In this document: piece after piece, positions 8,152 through 15,282 of the stretch | How positions within the stretch are numbered: the stretch's first letter is position 1 | How the letters are laid out: each line of letters starts with the position of its first letter | NCBI RefSeq assembly: GCF_014268495.2 | Contig: NZ_CP077087.1 | Location: forward strand, 6,002,001-6,066,000 | Direction: 5' to 3' | DNA length: 64,000 nt | Source: Pseudomonas monsensis | Lineage (GTDB): Bacteria; Pseudomonadota; Gammaproteobacteria; Pseudomonadales; Pseudomonadaceae | Position numbers and translations under genes: made by a program | Notes under the pieces: generated by a model | Told to the model about the DNA's origin: nothing | Seen by the model: the letters and a program-made list of their open reading frames with translations, nothing else | The model's database searches: none

Positions 8152-9928
8152 GCCTTTCAGCGCCGCCCAGGCCGTCGCCGCCGGAATGGACTTCGCCGAA
8201 CTGCAACTCGGCGCCCACGGTTTGTTCTGGAATGAATATCGCCCGCAGGACGCCGCGTGCCGGATCTGGCAGTGGCACGATGGCGTGGCGAAATGTCTGA
8301 CGCCGAATGGCTTCAGCGTGCGCAGTCGGGTGTACGAATATGGTGGTGGCGCGTTTTGTCTGACGCTGGACGGGGTGGTTTTCGTCAATGAGGCGGACCA
8401 GCAGTTGTATCGACAGACCCTGGATGGCGCGCCTGAGGCGCTGACCTCAGGCGAGTGTCGTTATGGCGATCTGCATTTTGCTTTTGGCCAGGTTCTGGCG
8501 GTTGAAGAGTGGCGTGATCAACATCGGCTGGTAGCGATTGATCTGGCTGACGGCACGCGGCATGTGCTGGCTGAGGGCGCGGATTTTTATTCGGCGCCGA
8601 TCATCAGTGCGGATGGCCAGCGCCTGGCCTGGATCGAGTGGAGCCGCCCGCATCAGCCTTGGACGTCGACGCGGTTGAAGGTGGCTGAGCGTTTGACCGA
8701 TGGCACATTCGGAGCACCGCAATGCATTGCCGGCGCCAAGATTGAAGAGTCCATTCAACAACCGCGCTTCGATGCCGAAGGTCGCCTGTATTGCCTGACC
8801 GATCGCGCTGGATTCTGGCAACCGTGGGTAGAAACTGCCGACGGCTTGAGATCATTGCCCGCTGCGCCGGCCGATCATGCACCAGCGCCGTGGCAACTGG
8901 GCGGCTGCACCTGGCGCCCTGTCGAGCGTTCGTTTTTGGCGAGCTGGAGCGAGGGTGGTTTTGGTCGCCTGACCCTTGGCGACGACGACTTCACTGGCGA
9001 CTACAGCCGCTTCCGTCATCTCGCTTTAGACGCACAATTTATCTACTGCATTGCCGCCTCGCCGATCAGTCCTTCGGCGGTCATCGCCATTGATCGGGCG
9101 ACGCGCAAAGTGAACGTGTTGGCCGGCGGCGTGGCGCCTTTGCCTGCAGAACGCATCAGCCGTCCGCAAACCCTGCGCTACCCAAGCGGTTCCGGCGAAG
9201 CCCACGGGTTCTTTTATCCGGCCATGAGCGACGAGACAAAACCAGCGCTGGTGGTGTTCATCCACGGCGGACCGACCTCGGCCTGCTACCCGATGCTCGA
9301 CCCGCGCATTCAGTACTGGACGCAACGCGGCTTCGCCGTTGCCGATCTCAACTATCGCGGCAGCAGCGGCTATGGCCGCGAATACCGTCAGGCGTTGCAT
9401 CTGAGTTGGGGTGAGGTGGATGTCGAGGATGCCTGCGCGGTGGTGGCGTATCTGGCCAAACAAGGTTTGATCGACGGCGAGCGCGCATTTATCCGCGGAG
9501 GCAGCGCCGGGGGCTACACCACGTTGTGCGCGCTGGCGTTTCAACAGGTGTTCCGCGCTGGCGCCAGCCTCTATGGCGTCAGCGACCCGGTGGCACTCGC
9601 CCGGGCGACCCACAAGTTCGAAGGTGATTATCTGGACTGGCTGATCGGCGATCCCGAGCAGGACGCCGAACGCTACGCTGCCCGCACACCCTTGCTGCAC
9701 GCGAGCAACATTCGCGTGCCGGTGATTTTCTTTCAGGGAGAACTGGACGCCGTGGTTGTTCCGCAACAGACCCGCGACATGGTCACGGCACTGGAGCAGA
9801 ACGGCATCCCGGTCGAGGCGCATTATTACCCCGAAGAACGCCACGGCTTCCGCCGCGCCGCCAATCAGGCGCATGCGCTGGAACAGGAGTGGAAGTTTTA
9901 TCGGCGGGTGATGGGATTGGCGGACTGA
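8117..9928 (+). CDS. S9 (prolyl oligopeptidase) family peptidase of the pqq operon
   Basis: This 603-residue protein has an N-terminal beta-propeller-like region (about 1-350) and a C-terminal alpha/beta-hydrolase domain. The nucleophile is Ser463 in GGSAGGY; the histidine is in ERHGF near the end, and an Asp of the GELDAVV segment probably completes the triad. Genes of this type at the end of Pseudomonas pqq operons have been called pqqG or pqqM and are suspected of finishing degradation of the PqqA peptide. The first 35 nt overlap pqqE, which supports co-translation. No signal peptide is visible, so it is probably cytoplasmic. Confidence 0.87.
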   Translation: MNETHASSPRAEPFSAAQAVAAGMDFAELQLGAHGLFWNEYRPQDAACRIWQWHDGVAKCLTPNGFSVRSRVYEYGGGAFCLTLDGVVFVNEADQQLYRQTLDGAPEALTSGECRYGDLHFAFGQVLAVEEWRDQHRLVAIDLADGTRHVLAEGADFYSAPIISADGQRLAWIEWSRPHQPWTSTRLKVAERLTDGTFGAPQCIAGAKIEESIQQPRFDAEGRLYCLTDRAGFWQPWVETADGLRSLPAAPADHAPAPWQLGGCTWRPVERSFLASWSEGGFGRLTLGDDDFTGDYSRFRHLALDAQFIYCIAASPISPSAVIAIDRATRKVNVLAGGVAPLPAERISRPQTLRYPSGSGEAHGFFYPAMSDETKPALVVFIHGGPTSACYPMLDPRIQYWTQRGFAVADLNYRGSSGYGREYRQALHLSWGEVDVEDACAVVAYLAKQGLIDGERAFIRGGSAGGYTTLCALAFQQVFRAGASLYGVSDPVALARATHKFEGDYLDWLIGDPEQDAERYAARTPLLHASNIRVPVIFFQGELDAVVVPQQTRDMVTALEQNGIPVEAHYYPEERHGFRRAANQAHALEQEWKFYRRVMGLAD

Positions 9929-9961
9929 GCACCACGCCTGTTTAAAAATAGCGTCGACCCA

Positions 9962-10051
9962 ATCGCGGGCAAGCCCGCTCCCACAGGTTCGCTGGTTTAC
10001 ACAAAACTTGTGACCAACCTAAAACACTGGGGGAGCAGGCTTGCCCGCGAT
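9962..10051. repeat. REPIN, GCGGGCAAGCCCGC subtype
   Basis: This is an inverted pair with core ATCGCGGGCAAGCCCGCTCC and its complement, separated by about 45 bp. It lies between the S9 peptidase and the Pmp3-like gene. It is a different sequence subtype from most REPs in this window, whose cores are GCTGGCTTGCCAGC or GCGAGCTTGCTCGC. Confidence 0.9.
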
Positions 10052-10076
10052 AGCTATCTATCTGGCACCGCTGAAC

Positions 10077-10235
10077 TCAGCGCTTGGCGATGATGTACAC
10101 CGCATGCACGATCCCCGGAATGTAGCCACACAGCGTCAGCAGAATGTTCAACCAGAACGCCCCGCCGAACCCGACCTGCAGAAACACACCCAGTGGCGGC
10201 AACAGAATGGCGATGATGATGCGAATGAAGTCCAT
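10077..10235 (-). CDS. Pmp3/YqaE-family small membrane protein
   Basis: This is a 52-residue hydrophobic protein on the minus strand, starting MDFIRIIIAILLPPLGVFLQ and ending IVHAVYIIAKR. Two membrane segments (about 3-22 and 28-48) and the LPPLGVF and GYIPGIVHA motifs define the family. Members occur in plants, yeast and bacteria and are linked to membrane potential and stress; the molecular role in Pseudomonas is unknown. AGGAG lies 7 nt before the ATG. The gene stands alone, flanked by a REPIN and a broken HTH gene. Confidence 0.9.
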   Translation of the reverse strand: MDFIRIIIAILLPPLGVFLQVGFGGAFWLNILLTLCGYIPGIVHAVYIIAKR

Positions 10236-10344
10236 GGGTCAGCTCCTGAATGGGGGTTGGCTCACATGAGCCATACAAGCTAATCGACCTTTGCCGCTCG
10301 TCAGGGTTCAGTGCTAATCACGGTATCGGTATCAAACTGATAGC

Positions 10345-10533
10345 TCAGCTGAGAATTTGCAGTCCGTACTTCTGCACGATGCTCAGTAACTTCAGCGCCA
10401 TGCCGCTGGGGTGTTGGTCTCCCGACTCCCATTGCTTGACTGTCGACGCGCTAGTGTCCAAGTAGCGAGCGAATACCGGCTGGCCCGGCCGGGGCTTTCT
10501 AAAAAACCATTCGCAGGACGAACGCTCAAGCAC
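10345..10533 (-). pseudogene. Remnant of an HTH antitoxin-like regulator
   Basis: On the minus strand an open frame ends with a clear HTH_XRE/HigA-type C-terminal half: QPVFARYLDTSASTVKQWE followed by a GMALKLLSIVQKYGL-like tail. Family members are about 100 residues and have some 45-50 residues before this point. Here the sequence before GQPVFAR does not look like the family and no partner toxin gene is present. I read it as a decayed antitoxin or NadS-like regulator. It could instead be a short expressed HTH peptide, but no good ribosome site was seen. Confidence 0.6.
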
Positions 10534-10560
10534 TCAACGCTATCTGCAAAACCCGGCCAC

Positions 10561-10600
10561 AAAAAAACGCCCCACGCCAAAAGAATCAGGCGTAGGGCGT
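10561..10600 (-). terminator. Intrinsic terminator of the aminotransferase gene
   Basis: Read on the minus strand, a 12-bp stem (ACGCCCTACGCC with GGCGTGGGGCGT, one G-U pair) is followed by seven T. It lies 48 nt past the aminotransferase stop. Confidence 0.85.
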
Positions 10601-10647
10601 GCGTTATACCGCGAGACGGTTCAGGAAATCGGGTAGGAAACTTCAGC

Positions 10648-11931
10648 TCAGACGGCAATCCCTTTGCGACATTGCAGTTGCGCGGTACGCACTCGCGAGA
10701 ATGCGCGGCCCAGGCGCAGGAGCATTTCGTCGATATTGGTTTTACTCACTGTGAGCGCCGGGGTGAAGCGCAGACAGTCGGCTTGCGGGGCGTTGAGCAG
10801 CAGGCCCTCATGCAGCGCGGCATGGACCACGGCCTCGGCGGAATCGCCCGACAGGGTCAGTCCGTAGAACAGGCCTTGGCCGCGCAGTTCGCCGTGGTCG
10901 TAGCGGTGTGCCAATCGTGCGAGGCCTTCGCGCAGATGCTGGCCATTATCGTTGACCTGCTGCAGGAAGCTGCGGTCGTACACGCTGTCGAGCACCACTA
11001 GGCCAGCCGCTGTCATCAGCGCATTGCCGTGATGCGTGCCGCCCAGTTCACCCGCGTCAAAACAACACGCCTTGCCTCGCGCCAGCAGCGCCGCCAGGGG
11101 CACACCGCCGCCAAGGCCTTTGCCGAGCACGACGATATCGGCGCGTACGCCATAGGACTGTTCGGCAAGCAAGCTGCCGCAGCGCCCCATGCCGGTCTGC
11201 ACTTCGTCGAGAATCAGCAAAATTCCCAGCTCGCGGCACAGACGCTCAACGCCCTTAAGGTAATGCCCGGTGGCTGGAATCACCCCGGCATCGCTCTGGA
11301 TCGGCTCGAGCATGATCGCCACGGTCTGCGCATCGACTGCCGCATGCAGCGCCGGCAAATCGTTAAACGGCACCGGATCGAAACCGGGCAACAATGGCGC
11401 GAAACGGTTGTGCAGGTTACAACTGTCCGATGCCGAGATCGTCGCCAGACTACGACCGTGACACCCCTGCTGCGCCACGATGATCCGCGAAGCGCCACCA
11501 CGATGCAGTTGTCCCCACTTGCGCGCCAGTTTGATCGCCGCTTCACAGGCTTCGCTGCCACTGTTGAGCAGGTAGGCCTGATCGCTGGAAGTACTCGCGC
11601 ACAGGCGCTCGGTGAGGCTGAGCATGCCGCGGTTGTGCAGATTGAAACCGGGGTTGATCAGTGCCTGAGCCTGACTGGCAATGGCTTTGACCAATGCCGA
11701 AGGACTGTGCCCAAGACTGTTGGCGCCACCGGCCTGAGAGAAGTCGAGATAAGCGCGATCATTACTGTCCCACAGCCAGGAACCCTGACCGCGAACGAAC
11801 ACCTGTTGCGGTCGCTCGACACTGGGCATCAGCCGCTCGGTGCTCAGATTTTCGTTGATTTCAGCAGAATCGGCCGCAAAGGCGAGGTCGTCGAGACTCG
11901 GCGCCTGGCGCCGCAAACTGAACAGATTCAT
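10648..11931 (-). CDS. Class III PLP-dependent aminotransferase
   Basis: This is a 427-residue fold-type I aminotransferase of the acetylornithine/ornithine/GABA class. Signatures are the cofactor-loop NSGSEACEAAIKLAR, the LDEVQTGMGR block with the PLP-ring aspartate, and the Schiff-base lysine in VLGKGLGGGVPLAA. It transfers an amino group from an omega-amino donor to a 2-oxo acid; the donor is not evident. The frame extends 57 nt upstream, but ATG 11931 was chosen because GAGGTG precedes it at 7-8 nt. That ribosome site is buried in a perfect hairpin (11935-11958). The divergent LysR gene starts 169 bp away and is the likely regulator. Confidence 0.85.
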   Translation of the reverse strand: MNLFSLRRQAPSLDDLAFAADSAEINENLSTERLMPSVERPQQVFVRGQGSWLWDSNDRAYLDFSQAGGANSLGHSPSALVKAIASQAQALINPGFNLHNRGMLSLTERLCASTSSDQAYLLNSGSEACEAAIKLARKWGQLHRGGASRIIVAQQGCHGRSLATISASDSCNLHNRFAPLLPGFDPVPFNDLPALHAAVDAQTVAIMLEPIQSDAGVIPATGHYLKGVERLCRELGILLILDEVQTGMGRCGSLLAEQSYGVRADIVVLGKGLGGGVPLAALLARGKACCFDAGELGGTHHGNALMTAAGLVVLDSVYDRSFLQQVNDNGQHLREGLARLAHRYDHGELRGQGLFYGLTLSGDSAEAVVHAALHEGLLLNAPQADCLRFTPALTVSKTNIDEMLLRLGRAFSRVRTAQLQCRKGIAV

Positions 11932-11934
11932 TGA

Positions 11935-11958
11935 AAAACACCTCGCTTGAGGTGTTTT
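11935..11958 (-). promoter_or_regulatory. Perfect 10-bp hairpin covering the aminotransferase ribosome site
   Basis: On the minus strand AAAACACCTC and GAGGTGTTTT pair perfectly around the loop AAGC. GAGGTG, the only visible Shine-Dalgarno sequence of the aminotransferase, forms part of the 3' arm, and the start codon begins 3 nt beyond the arm. The T-run after the stem also makes it look like a short intrinsic terminator. It could act as a translational lock or as an attenuator. Confidence 0.6.
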
Positions 11959-12087
11959 GAACTGCCTATGCAAACACTGTCGAAGCAAACGCTATTCATC
12001 GCGCTTTCTGGCCCTGTAAGCCTTGTGAATGCGGTTAGACTAAGCTCGCCGAGGCCCGCGGGCCATTTCGATTTCCCAGCATTTTCG

Positions 12088-12102
12088 ATAAGCATTACTT
12101 AT
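12088..12102 (+). promoter_or_regulatory. LysR-type palindromic box overlapping the regulator's start codon
   Basis: ATAAGCATTACTTAT is a perfect interrupted palindrome with the T-N11-A spacing of LysR-type operators. Its last two bases are the first two of the LysR gene's ATG (12101). A dimer bound here would block expression of its own gene. The divergent aminotransferase promoter would share the same 169-bp region. Confidence 0.5.
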
Positions 12103-13015
12103 GGATTTCAAACAACTGCGTTATTTCGTCGCGGTCTACGAAGAAGGCCATGTCGGCCGCGCCGCTGAACGGCTGTCGATCTCGCAGCCGGCGTTGTCGC
12201 AACAGATTCGCCAGCTCGAACAAAACCTCGACGTCACGCTGTTCGAACGCAGCAGCAAACGCCTGCTACCGACTCTGGCTGCACATACCTTGTACAACCA
12301 CGCCCTGCCCTTGCTCGATGGTCTGCAACGGGCGCGCGAGGCGTTGGGCAACTTCAAGGGACAGGCATTGCGCACCCTGGCAATTGGCGTGCTGCAAACC
12401 GTGCACACCAGCCTGGTGCCGCAAATGCTGGAGCGCGTGCGCAAGGCGCAACCGCATCTGGTGGTGCAGATTTATGAATTGAGCGGGATGGAGATTGAAC
12501 GGCGTCTGCTGAACGGTTCGCTGGATATCGGCATCAGCTATTTGCCACCACGTCAGCCAGGGTTGCATGGCGTGATGCTGTACGAAGATGAACTGACGCT
12601 TGTAATCCCAGCGGATCACCCGCTGCGTGAATTCAAGAAAGTCTCGATACGACAAGCCGCAGAGTTACCAATGCTGCTACTCGGCGAAGAGTTTCAGATC
12701 CGTCAGATCTGGCAAGCGCAGCTGACCAGCCTTGGCCGTCGCCCGCAGGTACAGGCTGAACTGAACAATATGGTGGGGATTCTCGACAGTCTGCCGCACA
12801 CCAAATTGGCGACGGTGTTGCCCGGGCGTTCGCAGAAGGAGTACGACGACCAGGAACTGCTGTGGAAACCGCTGAGCGAACCACGGGTGCCGCTGAAGGT
12901 TGGGCTGGTGTGTCGCGACGTACAACGCCAACAGGCGTCACTGGCGCTGCTGCGGACATTGCTTGAGGAAGTGATGGAGCGTGAAGTGAAGTCGCCGCTG
13001 GATCCGATCGCCTAA
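12101..13015 (+). CDS. LysR-family transcriptional regulator
   Basis: This is a 304-residue regulator with an N-terminal winged HTH (MDFKQLRYFVAVYEEGHVGR, AAERLSISQPALSQQIRQLE, about 1-65) and a substrate-binding-like effector domain (about 90-295). The wording resembles the CynR/CysB-like LysR branch, but the inducer is unknown. It is divergent from the class III aminotransferase, the classical arrangement for control of the neighbour. A palindromic box overlaps its own start codon. Confidence 0.9.
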   Translation: MDFKQLRYFVAVYEEGHVGRAAERLSISQPALSQQIRQLEQNLDVTLFERSSKRLLPTLAAHTLYNHALPLLDGLQRAREALGNFKGQALRTLAIGVLQTVHTSLVPQMLERVRKAQPHLVVQIYELSGMEIERRLLNGSLDIGISYLPPRQPGLHGVMLYEDELTLVIPADHPLREFKKVSIRQAAELPMLLLGEEFQIRQIWQAQLTSLGRRPQVQAELNNMVGILDSLPHTKLATVLPGRSQKEYDDQELLWKPLSEPRVPLKVGLVCRDVQRQQASLALLRTLLEEVMEREVKSPLDPIA

Positions 13016-13037
13016 ACACTTTTCTTCAGACAAAAGA

Positions 13038-13060
13038 AAACCCCGCCGAAGCGGGGCTTT
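13038..13060. terminator. Bidirectional terminator between LysR and acyl-CoA dehydrogenase genes
   Basis: The stem CCCCGC/GCGGGG has a CGAA loop (13041-13056). The minus-strand side has the better T-tract (GTTTTCTTTT) and can end the acyl-CoA dehydrogenase transcript. The plus side has only CTTT and can end the LysR transcript, 25 nt after its stop. Confidence 0.7.
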
Positions 13061-13159
13061 GCAGACTGTTTCCCTGACATCCATTTCACTCCGCCACCCT
13101 GGCAGAATCCTACGTGTCCGTGTTGTTGCTTTGCGCTTCCTGCGCGACGTCCATGAAAT

Positions 13160-13235
13160 GTAGATTAGCTCTGGATCCAATCTACGCCTATGGGAGAACA
13201 GCAGCACGTCATGTAAGAGAATGCTTACATGACGT
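13160..13235. repeat. Two inverted repeats in the acyl-CoA dehydrogenase 3' flank
   Basis: GTAGATT (13160) and AATCTAC (13179) form a 7-bp inverted repeat with a 12-nt loop. ACGTCATGTAAG (13206) and CTTACATGACGT (13224) form a perfect 12-bp inverted repeat with a 6-nt loop, ending 7 nt from the stop codon of the dehydrogenase gene. Neither has a T-run, so they are not standard terminators. They may be 3'-UTR stability structures or protein-binding palindromes. Confidence 0.65.
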
Positions 13236-13242
13236 CATCGCA

Positions 13243-15021
13243 TCAGAACTGCGCCGCATCCAGCAGGAACAGCGACTCGCTACCGGCCTTCACCGACGCG
13301 CTCAACGAGTGAATGCGCGGCAGCAGACGGGCGAAATAGAAACGCGCGGTACCCAGCTTGCTGGCGTAGAAATCATCCTGCGCTTCCTTGCCCAACGCGG
13401 CCTTGGCCATCAGTGCCCACATGTAGGCATAAGCCGTGTAACCGAACGCTTGCAAATATTCGACCGAAGCCGCGCCGATTTCGTTCGGATTGGTTTTCGC
13501 CCGGTCCAGCAGCCATGCGGTTAACTCGTCGAGGGTGTCGACGGCGTCGTTCAGCGGCTTGGTGAATTCGCCCAGGTCAGCGCTGGCAGTCGCGGTGAAA
13601 TGACGGATCTCGTCAGCGAACAGCTTGTAGAACGCCCCGCCGCTACCCACGATCTTGCGCCCGACCAGGTCCAGCGCCTGAATGCCGTTGGTGCCTTCGT
13701 AGATCTGGGTGATGCGCACGTCACGCACCAGTTGTTCCTGGCCCCACTCGCGGATATAGCCGTGGCCGCCGAAAATCTGCTGGCCGTGGACAGTGGTTTC
13801 CAGGCCCAGGTCGGTCAGGAACGCCTTGGCCACCGGCGTCAGCAGCGCCACCAGATCTTCAGCGCGCTTACGCGTCGTCGCGTCCTCGCTGAACTTGGCA
13901 GTGTCGAGCTGCATCGCCACATAGGTGGAGAACGCACGGCCACCCTCGTTGGACGCCTTCATGGTCAGCAGCATGCGACGCACGTCCGGGTGGACGATGA
14001 TCGGGTCGGCGACCTTGTCCTTGTTCTGCGCGCCGGTCGGTGAACGGCTTTGCAGGCGATCGCGGGCATATTCAATGGCGTTCTGGTACGAGCGCTCGCC
14101 GGTGGCCAGGCCCTGGATGCCGACGCCCAGACGCTCGTAGTTCATCATGGTGAACATCGCCGCCAGGCCTTTGTTCGGCTCGCCGACCAGATAACCGACA
14201 GCTTCATCGAAGTTCATCACGCAGGTCGCGGAGGCCTGGATGCCCATCTTGTGTTCGATCGAACCGCAGTTCGCCGGGTTGCGCGCGCCGAGGCTGCCAT
14301 CGGCATTGACCATGAACTTCGGCACCAGGAACAGCGAAATGCCTTTCGGGCCGGCCGGGGCGTCCGGCAGTTTGGCCAGCACCAGGTGAATAATGTTTTC
14401 GGTCAGGTCGTGCTCACCGCCGGTGATGAAGATCTTGGTGCCGCTGACCTTGTAGGAACCGTCGGCCTGAGGTTCGGCCTTGGTGCGGATGATGCCCAGG
14501 TCGGTGCCAGCGTGCGGCTCGGTCAGGCACATGGAACCGGCCCAGACGCCGGCGTACATGTTCGGCAGGTACGCCGCTTTCAGCTCTTCGCTGGCGTGGG
14601 CGTTGATCGACAGGCAGGCGCCGGCCGTCAGCATCGGGTACAGACCAAAGGACAGACTGGCGGAGTTGACCATTTCTTCGACCTGGGCCGACACGGCTTT
14701 GGGCATACCCATGCCGCCGTAGGCTGGATCGCCACCCACGCCAACCCAACCGCCTTCGGCATAAGTCTGATAAGCCTGTGGGAAACCGGCCGGGGTGGTG
14801 ACGGCGCCGTCCGCCCAGTGGCAGCCTTCTTCGTCGGCGGCACGGCTCAGAGGGGCGATGCTTTTGCTGGTGACCTTGCCGGCTTCTTCGAGGATGGCTT
14901 CAACAGTTTCGGCGTCGACGGTCTCGGCCAGTGCCGGCAGTTCGGCCCACAGTTTCGAGACCTCGAACACTTCATTGAGGACGAAGCGCATATCGCGCAG
15001 CGGCGCTTTGTAGTCAGCCAT
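13243..15021 (-). CDS. Acyl-CoA dehydrogenase, ~600-residue (DmdC/FadE2-like) paralogue 1
   Basis: This is a 592-residue FAD enzyme that introduces the alpha-beta double bond into acyl-CoA at the first step of beta-oxidation. The flavin/substrate motif MCLTEPHAGTDLG and the catalytic base Glu442 in YEGTNGIQ are intact. A C-terminal extension beyond the ~380-residue MCAD core is typical of this subfamily. The N-terminus MADYKAPLRDMRFVLNE fixes the start at 15021; an upstream in-frame extension was rejected. By position it corresponds to P. aeruginosa PA0508, reported as a medium-chain enzyme (FadE2); chain length here is inferred only. Confidence 0.92.
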   Translation of the reverse strand: MADYKAPLRDMRFVLNEVFEVSKLWAELPALAETVDAETVEAILEEAGKVTSKSIAPLSRAADEEGCHWADGAVTTPAGFPQAYQTYAEGGWVGVGGDPAYGGMGMPKAVSAQVEEMVNSASLSFGLYPMLTAGACLSINAHASEELKAAYLPNMYAGVWAGSMCLTEPHAGTDLGIIRTKAEPQADGSYKVSGTKIFITGGEHDLTENIIHLVLAKLPDAPAGPKGISLFLVPKFMVNADGSLGARNPANCGSIEHKMGIQASATCVMNFDEAVGYLVGEPNKGLAAMFTMMNYERLGVGIQGLATGERSYQNAIEYARDRLQSRSPTGAQNKDKVADPIIVHPDVRRMLLTMKASNEGGRAFSTYVAMQLDTAKFSEDATTRKRAEDLVALLTPVAKAFLTDLGLETTVHGQQIFGGHGYIREWGQEQLVRDVRITQIYEGTNGIQALDLVGRKIVGSGGAFYKLFADEIRHFTATASADLGEFTKPLNDAVDTLDELTAWLLDRAKTNPNEIGAASVEYLQAFGYTAYAYMWALMAKAALGKEAQDDFYASKLGTARFYFARLLPRIHSLSASVKAGSESLFLLDAAQF

Positions 15022-15178
15022 GGCAAACCTCGCAAGATCTAAACAGGTGATTCGTGGAATGATGTTTTCGTTGAGCTGGAGTGTACCCCAACAACTTTTG
15101 CGACACATAGGGTCAACCGGTGACTGTTTTGTTATTTTTAGTCACCAGCTTGAGCCGATACTCAAAGGACGCAAAAAA

Positions 15179-15273
15179 CTGTGGCGAGGGCGCTTGCTCC
15201 CGCTAGGGTGCGAAGCCGCCCCCCGATCGGTGAGCACTGCGCACTCAAGCGGGAGCAAGCGCCCTCGCCACAG
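15179..15273. repeat. Perfect 26-bp inverted repeat, GAGGGCGCTTGCTCCC subtype
   Basis: Arms at 15179-15204 and 15248-15273 are perfect complements (core GAGGGCGCTTGCTCCC) around a 43-bp spacer. It is a third REP-like subtype of fluorescent pseudomonads. The right arm ends 9 nt from the stop of the next dehydrogenase gene, so it also forms a stable 3'-end hairpin for that mRNA. Confidence 0.92.
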
Positions 15274-15282
15274 AAAGTGGTA

